From assembly GCF_014138605.1 (NCBI RefSeq), contig NZ_JACJHX010000015.1, positions 1 to 64,000 of the forward strand: a stretch of DNA of 64,000 nt, written 5' to 3'. The stretch comes from Peribacillus huizhouensis. GTDB lineage: Bacteria > Bacillota > Bacilli > Bacillales > DSM-1321. The translations under genes were made by a program, and so were the position numbers. This document shows, piece after piece, positions 50,168-58,185 of this stretch. Each line of letters starts with the position of its first letter. The first letter of the stretch is position 1. The notes beneath the pieces are model-generated. The model searched no databases. It was not told the DNA's origin and saw nothing but the letters and a program-made list of their open reading frames with translations.

Positions 50168-50671
50168 TTATTTTCGATTAAATTCAGCACCCCTGATATC
50201 ACCTTGTCGTACTGTTCCATGAAATTCAGGCTCCTTTAATTTACTCGGCTCATCAAGAATTTCACCTGATGGACCAATTTGATGATTGGTTGAATGCGAT
50301 TGATTTACCCCGTTGCCAATATCATTGTTTTCTTCGATAAGGACCAAAATTTCCCCAGCTTTTACATTAACCGAATAATCAGCTGCATCTCGATCAGTTA
50401 AACCTAAAGTGACAAGTTGCTCTGTTAGCGAATCATCTTCATCTTCTCCTATAAAGAAATTCTTTACTTTTGCCATCCATGATTTGCCTCGATGCTCGTC
50501 CGCTACAACATTCACATCTGTTGTCAGATTGTTAGTGACAAAGTTCAATTGATCTTCTTTATCTGCCACAACCAGAATTTCGTTTCCAGCATACCCTTTT
50601 GACTTCAGTTCATTAATTGCCTTTACTACTTCTTCATCCGAATTTAAAATCCCATATACTTTTCTTCTCAT
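50168..50671 (-). CDS. General stress protein 17M-like (YflT-type)
   Basis: 167 residues. N-terminal YflT domain (MRRKVYGILNSDEEVVKAIN, ELKSKGYAGNEILVVADKED; to about 105) with a bridging KVKNFFIGEDEDDSLTEQLV, then an acidic/polar low-complexity tail. ATG follows ttggaggaggataaaa on the minus strand. A near-consensus SigB promoter precedes it, as expected for a general stress protein. Soluble, cytosolic; biochemical role unknown. Confidence 0.88.
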   Translation of the reverse strand: MRRKVYGILNSDEEVVKAINELKSKGYAGNEILVVADKEDQLNFVTNNLTTDVNVVADEHRGKSWMAKVKNFFIGEDEDDSLTEQLVTLGLTDRDAADYSVNVKAGEILVLIEENNDIGNGVNQSHSTNHQIGPSGEILDEPSKLKEPEFHGTVRQGDIRGAEFNRK

Positions 50672-50706
50672 TTTTATCCTCCTCCAATCTACTGTTTATA
50701 CTGTGA

Positions 50707-50731
50707 ATACCCACCACTAAGTTTATAAAAC
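50707..50731 (-). promoter_or_regulatory. SigB-type promoter
   Basis: On the minus strand GTTTTA (50731-50726), 13-bp spacer, GGGTAT (50712-50707), close to the SigB consensus GTTTAA-N13-15-GGGTAT, 36 bp before the ATG. Confidence 0.8.
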
Positions 50732-50986
50732 CAGAAAAATCAAAAAATGTAACATGATGATGCGTATTAGTCGAAAAGAAAATGGTGAAAGCACACTGAT
50801 GAGTAAGCCGAATAAGGTGAATGGATCAATGTTGATTATGTATAAAATTCTGTTAAACTTTGCTCAATTTATCTAACTATTAGGGCAAGTAATTGAGGAC
50901 GGAATCCCGAAAAGACTTTATCTTAAAAGGAATATTTATATATGTCACGAATTTATAAATAAACATTATAGTGGTGTGGTGAATTT
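50732..50986. other. Intergenic, nothing recognised
   Basis: Divergent spacer between the stress gene and the ClpN-GNAT remnant. The latter has agtggtgtggtga before its ATG. Confidence 0.4.
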
Positions 50987-51875
50987 ATGATGCTTGTTGA
51001 GGCAGATTTAACTAATATTAAGTTATTTGACCGCTCATTAAGAATAATTAATTTTGCAGAACTAGAAGCTAAAAAAACAAACAAAATTGTCTATCCAATT
51101 CATTTGTTAATAGGCACATCACTTGAGAGGACGGGTGTTTGTGCAGAACTGTTTATTAATTATCCATATCTTTTGATGTTTTAATTGAACGAGCAAAAAA
51201 TATGAATTTTGATTTTGATGAACAAGGTATTCTATTTCATCCTATTAGCATGAATATTTCTCTAACAACTAAACAGGTATTGGAGAATGCATATAGGCGG
51301 ATGAAACGATTCAATCAGGTTTATATAAATGAAGGAATATTAATAAAAGCTCTTTTGGATTTAAAAGATCCTGCGACAAATTCAATTATAGAGGGATTGG
51401 ATGTTTCAAAGATTCTTGACATCATATCTTCCCAGAGGGATATGATTGATTCATTGAAAAATTATACCTTTCCTGAAATTGCTCCCAGTGAAGTCATTTA
51501 TAGAAAAGCAGAACAGGATGATGCAGCAGCATTAGAACTTTTTGTGAAAAAGGAATTTGGAAATAGATGGTAGCAGCTATTGAAAATGGATTTCAAGAAG
51601 AAGATATTCCAATTTATGTTGCTGACGAAAATGGAATGATTGTTGGGTTCGCTTGCTTTGATGTTGTCCGAAGAAAAAAAGGATTATTTGGTCCAATGGG
51701 TACATCCATATCAAAGCGAATTCATGGAATAGGTTATTCTTTGCTTCACTATTGTTTAAGTGAGATGAAAGAAAAAGGCTATGAGTATTCAGTTATAGGA
51801 GAAACTGGACCTCTTGAATTTTACGAATAAGCCTGTAATGCAATTGTTATTCCTAAATCTTTAGGTAATTTTTAA
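50987..51875 (+). pseudogene. Clp-N-terminal-domain/GNAT fusion protein with two frameshifts and a stop
   Basis: Frame 1 reads LFDRSLRIINFAELEAKKTN and YPIHLLIGTSLERTGVCAEL (a ClpA/B N-terminal repeat) to 51184. A one-base loss moves the frame (DVLIERAKNMNFDFDEQG, second Clp-N-like repeat with TKQVLENAYRRMKRFNQVYI), then EVIYRKAEQDDAAALELF begins a GNAT domain. A second one-base loss at GNRW / VAAIENGFQE moves it again. A TAA replaces a Lys codon in EFYE-stop-ACNAIVIPKSLGNF, which ends at 51873-51875. Three independent lesions mean a true pseudogene. ATG-ATG at 50987 follows gtggtgaat. Confidence 0.8.
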
Positions 51876-51980
51876 ATGGAATCACTAAAAGCTCGACGTT
51901 ATTTTGTTAACAGTAAAATGGTACCTGCTAATTGAAAGGGGGCCTTGCTTTATTTATTGGATTAGGAGTGATGGTATAAA

Positions 51981-53480
51981 ATGAGTTATTTAATGGGAAT
52001 AGATTTGGGTACATCCAGTGTAAAAACGGTCATAATCGATATCGATGGAAATATGAAAAGTTCTGCTCAAGCGTTCTATGATATAAATATTCCAAATAAA
52101 GGATATGCGGAACAAGATCCAAAAAGATGGTGGAAGTCCACTGTACAGTCGATCAAGGAGGCATTAAACAATGCTCATATTCAATCGCAAGAGTTAAAAG
52201 GGATAGGATTTTCTGGTCAAATGCATGGTATGGTGCTTATCGATAAACAGTTACAAGTAATTCGTCCAGCTATTATATGGTCAGATCAAAGAACACAGCG
52301 GGAGGTACACTCGATCTATGAGTTGTTAGGGAAAAATTATGTAGGGGAAATCACTTTAAATCCATTATCTACGGGATTCCAAACTCCTTCCTTGCTATGG
52401 GTTAAGCAAAACGAACCAGAGACATATGAAAGAATTTATAAAGTACTGCTGCCAAAAGACTATATTCGACTAATGTTGACGGGGGAAATAGGGACGGATG
52501 TGACAGATGCATCTGCAACACTAGCGTTTGATACGAGAAATTTAGTTTGGTCGGACAAATTAATTTCGACTATAGGGTTGAATCGTGATTTCTATCCAAA
52601 TGTAAACAATCCGTTTGATATTGCTGGAGAAATAACAGAAAAAGCTTCCAAAGAGACGGGGTTATACAGAGGTACGCCTGTCGTGTATGGAGGAGGAGAT
52701 CAGCCAATGCAATCGGTGGGAAACGGCATTGTAGAAGCAGGTCAAGTTTCTTTAACAATTGGCACCGGTGGACAAGTTTTTTCAGTGATCTCTGAACCTA
52801 AATATGATAAACAAATGAGAACCCATACTTTCTGTAATGCAGTCCCGGGAACTTGGAATATTATGGGGGCGAGTTTAGCTGCTGGATTATCTTTAAGCTG
52901 GTTGAATGAAAAAATCCTATCGAATATGCCTTATCATGAAATTAATGAGTTAGCGAAAAGTGTCAAACCTGGAAGTGAAGGATTGTTATTTTTGCCATAT
53001 TTGACAGGGGAACGAACTCCTCATATGGATTCTTCTGCGCGGGGAACATTCATTGGCTTAGTATTAAATCATTCTCGGGCCAATCTTATCCGCGCAGTGA
53101 TGGAAGGAGTAGTATTTGCTTTAAAAGATTCAGTAGAAATCATCAAAAGTCTCGATACAAAAATGGATACCTTTATTGCTTCTGGTGGTGGGGCACGAAG
53201 TGATGTTTGGTTGCAAATACAAGCTAATATATTAAATCAAGAAATTTACAAAGTAAGTCAAGAAGAACAAGCATGTGTAGGTGCAGCAATCATGGCAGGA
53301 GTTGGTGTTCAAGCTTATCCATCAATTAAAGAAGCGTGTCAAGCAATTATCCAAATTAGTGATGAACCTGTCGTTCCACATCCAGAAGATGCTCGTAAGT
53401 ACAACGACATGTATCAATATTACAAAATGGCTTACCAACAGAATAAGGAGCTATTTCATCACCTTTCGGATTTTAGTTAA
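51981..53480 (+). CDS. xylB: Xylulokinase (FGGY family)
   Basis: 499 residues, full length. FGGY blocks: MGIDLGTSSVKTVIIDIDGN, GIGFSGQMHGMVLID (substrate loop of xylulokinases), IIWSDQRTQRE, VYGGGDQPMQSVGNGI with the catalytic Asp, MGASLAAGLSLSWL and the FIASGGGARSDVWLQIQANI ATP-site motif. It phosphorylates D-xylulose to xylulose 5-phosphate, feeding the pentose phosphate pathway. ATG follows ggagtgatggtata. No xylA or xylR is adjacent, so xylose use cannot be assumed. A fragment of a duplicate copy survives at 57722-57830. Confidence 0.93.
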   Translation: MSYLMGIDLGTSSVKTVIIDIDGNMKSSAQAFYDINIPNKGYAEQDPKRWWKSTVQSIKEALNNAHIQSQELKGIGFSGQMHGMVLIDKQLQVIRPAIIWSDQRTQREVHSIYELLGKNYVGEITLNPLSTGFQTPSLLWVKQNEPETYERIYKVLLPKDYIRLMLTGEIGTDVTDASATLAFDTRNLVWSDKLISTIGLNRDFYPNVNNPFDIAGEITEKASKETGLYRGTPVVYGGGDQPMQSVGNGIVEAGQVSLTIGTGGQVFSVISEPKYDKQMRTHTFCNAVPGTWNIMGASLAAGLSLSWLNEKILSNMPYHEINELAKSVKPGSEGLLFLPYLTGERTPHMDSSARGTFIGLVLNHSRANLIRAVMEGVVFALKDSVEIIKSLDTKMDTFIASGGGARSDVWLQIQANILNQEIYKVSQEEQACVGAAIMAGVGVQAYPSIKEACQAIIQISDEPVVPHPEDARKYNDMYQYYKMAYQQNKELFHHLSDFS

Positions 53481-53597
53481 GTATTTATCACCAAGCAAGT
53501 AAAAAATATATTAATAGAATGCTAGTATCCACATAATAATAACGTAACAATAGGATCTTTAAAATAATTGTCGAATGATAGGGTTAATATAAAGGTC
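53481..53597. other. Spacer shared with the second copy
   Basis: TTAAAATAATTGTCGAATGA-TAG (53558-53580) recurs with one change after the xylB fragment at about 57913-57935, showing that the duplication covers this spacer. Confidence 0.6.
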
Positions 53598-53800
53598 GAT
53601 TACAATTCCACCTATTTAAGTATAACGATGAGAACAGTCAGTACTAAGGAATAATCATCGATTATTTTAGAATTCTTTCAATCAACTTAGCCAAAAAATA
53701 AAATTTAAAACTGAACCTGCTGGGAATAGAGGCATACGATGATGTAGTATATGGAAAAGCCGCTTAGCTTGACATGATAGAATCTCCGCTTCATTGAATC
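53598..53800 (+). pseudogene. Degenerate copy of the sensor-kinase extracellular domain
   Basis: Follows bases 58362-58570 of the intact kinase gene (GATTACAATT..., GATGAGAACAGTCA..., AATCTCCGCTTC) with many substitutions, small deletions and stops. Both ends are lost. It is copy 1 of the duplicated segment. Confidence 0.85.
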
Positions 53801-53858
53801 TATAAGCAAAAGGGAGTCATGAATGTGAGAAAAGACTTCTCTGGAAAATAAAGCTAAA

Positions 53859-53897
53859 ATAAAAAAATCCTACTATTACTTGTAGGAATTTTTTTAT
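53859..53897. terminator. Hairpin terminator
   Basis: AAAAAAATCCTAC / GTAGGAATTTTTTT, 8-nt loop, T- and A-runs on both sides. Confidence 0.8.
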
Positions 53898-54038
53898 TTT
53901 GGCTAGTGAATTGTTTATAGATAGCAGTAAAAATCACATCATGAAGTTGTTATTTGGTTGAACAAACGGAAAGTAAAACTTACTTGAAAATCCTAAACAG
54001 GTAGTGTAGGTACTATAGAAAAAATGTATATTTGAGAC

Positions 54039-54280
54039 TTATATAGACTCTTGATTCAACATAGAGATAAATTGAATCGCTGCGGGTGAAAGATGTGAAC
54101 CGCGATGATAAACGTACCTAATTCCCCTATGAAATTTTACCCCTTCAATAGGGACAGCTATTAATAATCCTGTTTCGATCCCCAGTTTAATTGCAAAGCT
54201 GGAGACAATTGATACTCCGAGTCCTTGTATAACCCCTTGTTTAATTGCTTCGAGGCTACTAATCTCCAAATGTTTTTGAG
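54039..54280 (-). pseudogene. LysR-family regulator, C-terminal fragment
   Basis: Minus frame: LEISSLEAIKQGVIQGLGVS, IVSSFAIKLGIETGLLIAVP and YVYHRGSHLSPAAIQFISML, the end of a LysR co-inducer-binding domain. The DNA-binding N-terminus and most of the domain are missing; the frame joins unrelated sequence at about 54280. Confidence 0.75.
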
Positions 54281-54282
54281 AA

Positions 54283-54659
54283 CGGAAGCTGGCTCTTGAG
54301 GAAATTGATATGGTGTATGTTCATGTTAAGGCACCTGATGTGAAAGGTCACGATAATGACCCGTTTGAGAAAGCTAAAGCAATAGAAATGTTCGATCAAA
54401 TGGTTGGCTTATTGCTAAGCAGCTACCTGAAAATGTGTATATGGCTTTAGCAGCTGATCATTCTACACCATGTGAAATAGGAGAGCATACAGGTGAACCC
54501 GTGCCTGTCGTCATTTCTGGTCCTAGTATTCGAAGAGATAGAATCTTGCAATACAATGAATTGGATTGTGCCCATGGGGGGTTAGGGCATTTAACTGGAA
54601 ATGAATTTGTGAGAACACTACATAGGTTAATGGGATACGTAAAAAAACAAGGTAATTAG
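54283..54659 (+). pseudogene. Cofactor-independent phosphoglycerate mutase (archaeal ApgM type), C-terminal fragment
   Basis: KALEEIDMVYVHVKAPDVKG, HDNDPFEKAKAIEMFDQMVG, then a frameshift, then PENVYMALAADHSTPCEIGE, HTGEPVPVVISGPSIRRDRI and GGLGHLTGNEFVRTLHRLMG. The DHSTP and HTxxPVP blocks are the metal-site part of the ApgM/phosphonopyruvate-decarboxylase-like group. Roughly the last 125 residues remain. It abuts the LysR fragment tail to tail, a deletion joint. Confidence 0.75.
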
Positions 54660-55072
54660 ACGATAATTGCATTCAGTTCAAAGGTTGTTAAAATTACATC
54701 AGTTGGGTGAGCTAATCCGCTCCTTCAAAAGGAGAATGTACTAAAATCTAGTAATAGGTTGAAGCTTCTAAATTTTAGTTAGAAGCGGTAATGAGCATGA
54801 TTGATATCTGTCTTAATCTTAGTAAACTGAAAATCCTGGTACCTTTTGGTAATTCTGGTTTTTTATCCGAGAAGACCACTATCAAAGTTTCACCATTTAC
54901 CACAACCAGAGCTATGTCTGGATTCTTGTAATTCTATTTATCCGTTAAATGCTCTAGCTTTACGTTTGCATAACTAGAAGAAAAAAGTAAGGAAGCTGTA
55001 TCTGAAGTCCTAGAAAAGGTTTAGAAAAAATACTATTTATCAAAAATATATGAAAATTTATTCTATTATGAA
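54660..55072. other. Intergenic with a reverse-strand coding-like scrap
   Basis: The minus strand of about 54830-54930 reads KNPDIALVVVNGETLIVVFS-DKKPELPKGTRIFS, without start or stop context. I cannot name it. Confidence 0.3.
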
Positions 55073-55086
55073 TGTAAACGCTTACT
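55073..55086 (+). promoter_or_regulatory. CcpA-binding (cre) site candidate
   Basis: TGTAAACGCTTACT matches TGWAANCGNTNWCA at 13 of 14 positions. It lies about 107 bp before the permease ATG, just upstream of TTGACT (55102-55107), a likely -35. Confidence 0.7.
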
Positions 55087-55192
55087 TTGTTGTTGTCGAA
55101 TTGACTAATAATATGTTAAACTTTTATTAGAATATTAATATGTTAAAAACGTAAAATTGCAAACATCCTAAAACTAGAGAGTGGGAAATCGT

Positions 55193-56572
55193 ATGCAGGA
55201 AGAAAAATTGGCGAGAGGTTTAAAAAACCGACACGTACAACTAATTGCTATTGGTGGGGCAATCGGCACGGGATTATTTCTTGGAGCAGGAAAATCTATT
55301 CATTTAGCAGGACCATCGATTCTATTTGCTTACTTGATTACAGGTGTCATCCTCTTTTTACTCATGCGGGCACTTGGAGAATTACTTTTAAGCAATTTAA
55401 GTTATCATTCTTTTGTTGACTTTGTAAGAGACTATTTAGGTAATATGGCAGCATTTATCACTGGATGGACGTACTGGTTTTGCTGGATTTCAATCGCAAT
55501 GGCCGACTTAACAGCAGTTGGTCTCTACACTCAATATTGGCTTCCTGATGTACCACAGTGGATGCCAGGATTAATTGCTCTTGTCATTTTGCTAATAATG
55601 AATCTTGCAACAGTCAAACTTTTTGGTGAAATGGAATTTTGGTTCGCATTAATTAAAGTCATTGCGATACTAGCACTAATTGTTATTGGTATTTTTATGA
55701 TTATTAAAGGCTTTTCCACTGATTCAGGCGCAGCCAGTTTCACAAACTTATGGAGCCATGACGGCATGTTCCCAAATGGCATAAATGGCTTTATCCTTTC
55801 ATTCCAAATGGTCGTATTTGCGTTTGTAGGCATTGAACTAGTAGGACTTACAGCAGGTGAAACAGAAGATCCAGAAAGAGTTATCCCAAAAGCAATTAAT
55901 AATATTCCGATTCGGATTATTATTTTCTACATTGGCGCTCTTATTGTCATTATGAGTATTTATCCATGGAACGCAATTGTCCCAACGGAAAGCCCGTTCG
56001 TCCAAGTATTCGTGGCAGTTGGTATTGCTGCAGCTGCTGGTATTGTCAATTTTGTCGTCCTAACATCCGCTGCTTCGGCATGTAATAGCGCCATTTTTAG
56101 TACAAGCAGAATGGTATACTCGCTTGCCAAAGATAAAAATGCACCAGTACCATTTGCAAAACTTGATGCTCGTAAAGTACCTTCTAATGCATTGTTCTTT
56201 TCAACTGTCGTGATTCTAATTTCCGTTGTGCTTAACTATGTAATGCCAGAAGGAGTATTCACACTAATTACAAGTATTTCTACAGTATGTTTTATCTTTA
56301 TTTGGGCAATTACTGTTATCAGTCATTTAAAATATCGTAAAACAAGACCAGAACTGGCGAAAGTGAACAAATTTAAATTGCCACTTTATCCATTTTCCAA
56401 TTACTTAATTCTTACTTTCTTAGCGTTCGTTCTTGTCGTGCTTGCACTTGCAGAAGATACTCGAGTAGCCTTATTCGTAACTCCTGTTTGGTTTATAATG
56501 CTAATTGTGGTTTATAAGATTCGGATATCGAAAGTGAATCATGTGAAGCATGATAAGGTTGCGGAACATTAA
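55193..56572 (+). CDS. Amino acid permease (APC, CycA/AapA-like)
   Basis: 459 residues from the ATG at 55193, behind gagtgggaaatcgt; a GTG inside that site is rejected. Twelve spans. The AAT-family opening LARGLKNRHVQLIAIGGAIG-TGLFLGAGK and the ELVGLTAGETEDPERVIPKA loop are typical of D-serine/D-alanine/glycine and related permeases. It imports an amino acid with a proton in the plasma membrane. A cre site upstream suggests carbon catabolite control. It lies inside the second duplicated region but has no second copy here. Own terminator at 56649. Confidence 0.92.
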   Translation: MQEEKLARGLKNRHVQLIAIGGAIGTGLFLGAGKSIHLAGPSILFAYLITGVILFLLMRALGELLLSNLSYHSFVDFVRDYLGNMAAFITGWTYWFCWISIAMADLTAVGLYTQYWLPDVPQWMPGLIALVILLIMNLATVKLFGEMEFWFALIKVIAILALIVIGIFMIIKGFSTDSGAASFTNLWSHDGMFPNGINGFILSFQMVVFAFVGIELVGLTAGETEDPERVIPKAINNIPIRIIIFYIGALIVIMSIYPWNAIVPTESPFVQVFVAVGIAAAAGIVNFVVLTSAASACNSAIFSTSRMVYSLAKDKNAPVPFAKLDARKVPSNALFFSTVVILISVVLNYVMPEGVFTLITSISTVCFIFIWAITVISHLKYRKTRPELAKVNKFKLPLYPFSNYLILTFLAFVLVVLALAEDTRVALFVTPVWFIMLIVVYKIRISKVNHVKHDKVAEH

Positions 56573-56648
56573 GAGAAAACAGATAAAAATCTACACGCTT
56601 TGATACTATTAATTATCTAAACAGCTGTATAAGTTTATATTACTTATT

Positions 56649-56688
56649 GAAAAATTCCTTGTCTTTTATTTCAAGACAGGGAATTTTC
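56649..56688 (+). terminator. Rho-independent terminator of the permease
   Basis: GAAAAATTCCTTGTCTT / AAGACAGGGAATTTTC, long stem 77 bp after the stop. Confidence 0.85.
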
Positions 56689-57171
56689 AATGTTTAAAGA
56701 TTTATTTTACCTTATATTAAAGTTTAAACTCTAATCATTGTTAGACATGGCATTATATCATATCTCGTCATCAGTGGAAGTAAGTGGTTGTCAGTATCTA
56801 AATTACTCTCTAATCGTTAAATCGACACAGATTCTATAAATAGAGCATTATAAAAAACGCAATGTATCAATAATTACTTATTTTATTCAAATGACTCGAT
56901 TTTTAACAACCGGATGCTTTCCTACAATAAAGATTATCGCCTATTATCATTATTGGCCAATTTTATCTATAATAAATGCACAGTTACTATTTATTGTCCA
57001 AGATCCTATTCTTGAATATATTTCTTCATTAGTTAATCCATCCATTAAGTGAAATCTTCATCTTAAAACTGAATTTAAGATGAAAATGTTATCTTATACA
57101 CAAAACTTAGGATATATAAAATGTGATTTATAGCCATACTAAAAAGATTATATTTCGTTAGGAGGCTATAT
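56689..57171. other. Intergenic with a cassette-type palindrome
   Basis: TTTTTAACAACCGGATGCTT and TCCTACAATAAAG (about 56899-56931). The last 80 bp are the duplicated YfhD-like leader. Confidence 0.45.
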
Positions 57172-57325
57172 TAAGCGAAGATCAAACAATAGAAAATCAT
57201 CTAGCAGGAAAAATTCATTACCTCCAACTCCCAAAAACTTAACAATAGAACCGGATCATGTGAATGAAGAGTTTTCTCGTGAGATAGGTGAAAATGTGAA
57301 AATAAGAGCTACAAGACCTAAATAA
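57172..57325 (+). pseudogene. Second copy of the YfhD-like gene, start codon lost
   Basis: Keeps the leader (CTTAGGATATATAAAATGTG, ttaggagg) and the coding sequence RRSNNRKSSSRKNSLPPTPK, NLTIEPDHVNEEFSREIGEN, VKIRATRPK with TAA. ATGGG of copy 1 reads TTAAGCG here, so there is no start. The rest of the frame is intact, i.e. recent inactivation. Confidence 0.85.
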
Positions 57326-57721
57326 TCCATTTAAATAAAAAGGTGAAGAGGGATTGAATACACCCCGCTTTAGATTTTTGTAAAACGGATAGATGATAAA
57401 AGTAGGAGAGAATTTTTTGTTTCATTCAGATATTTTAGCACGAAACATCCAGTAAATTGCTTCGTTAATTTTCTGATGTCAGCCTAGGATGTGATAATCT
57501 CAAAGATTGCAAGCTTACTCTGAATAGCTGATGAAGCATTTTATTTTCTGTATAATTCCAATTAAGCTTTATGAAGAAGTATTTGTTTGAAATCAAGGTC
57601 CGTTGCAGCTTCATGCCCCTCTATTATTAGCAATCCAATTGTCCACTGAATTTCTAATAAATTAGAAATTGCAGTTCAGGAATAATATGTTTCATTTTTT
57701 TAATTAAATGAAGATGAGTGT
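57326..57721. other. Decayed duplicate spacer
   Basis: Holds a relic of the 49557 terminator (near 57401) and a perfect palindrome AATTTCTAAT-AA-ATTAGAAATT (57649-57670). No gene. Confidence 0.4.
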
Positions 57722-57830
57722 TTACAAAAATGGACACATACATTGCTTCAGGTGGTAGAGCTCATTGTGATGTTTTGATGTAATTACAATCAAATATTTT
57801 AAATCAAGAAATATACTTGAGTAAATATAG
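57722..57830 (+). pseudogene. xylB: xylB fragment (second copy)
   Basis: KMDTYIASGGRAHCDVLM, stop, LQSNILNQEIYLSKY aligns with KMDTFIASGGGARSDVWLQI-QANILNQEIYKVS of the intact gene (53156-53260). All the rest of the kinase gene is gone in this copy. Confidence 0.85.
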
Positions 57831-58185
57831 GACCTAGAAAGTCTAGAAAAGATTACATAAATAAAATACCTTGAAAGATAGAGTATACAAAAATTTAAAG
57901 TTATAAAAGGATTATTAAAATATTTGTCGAATGATAGTGTATGGAATTAATGGGTTGAACGAAGTACACCAAATGTATTTGTTCAAGGAAATCTTTTCAA
58001 AAGGGCCTTCATAACAGCTAAAAGGGGATTTAAGATAGGGAATGGGAAGGAATTGTGGTTTTTCATGCTATGTTTAGCATCGTATATTATCTGAATTTTC
58101 GGATGGTTTCTAGATCATATAAATTTTATTGTTTATCTACTTTGGTTCGATCAGATGTAACGACAATGGAAGGTTAGATGGTGTA
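57831..58185. other. Spacer before the sensor kinase
   Basis: Contains the shared TTGTCGAATGATAG spacer (about 57922-57935) and AT-rich sequence. No gene. Confidence 0.4.
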
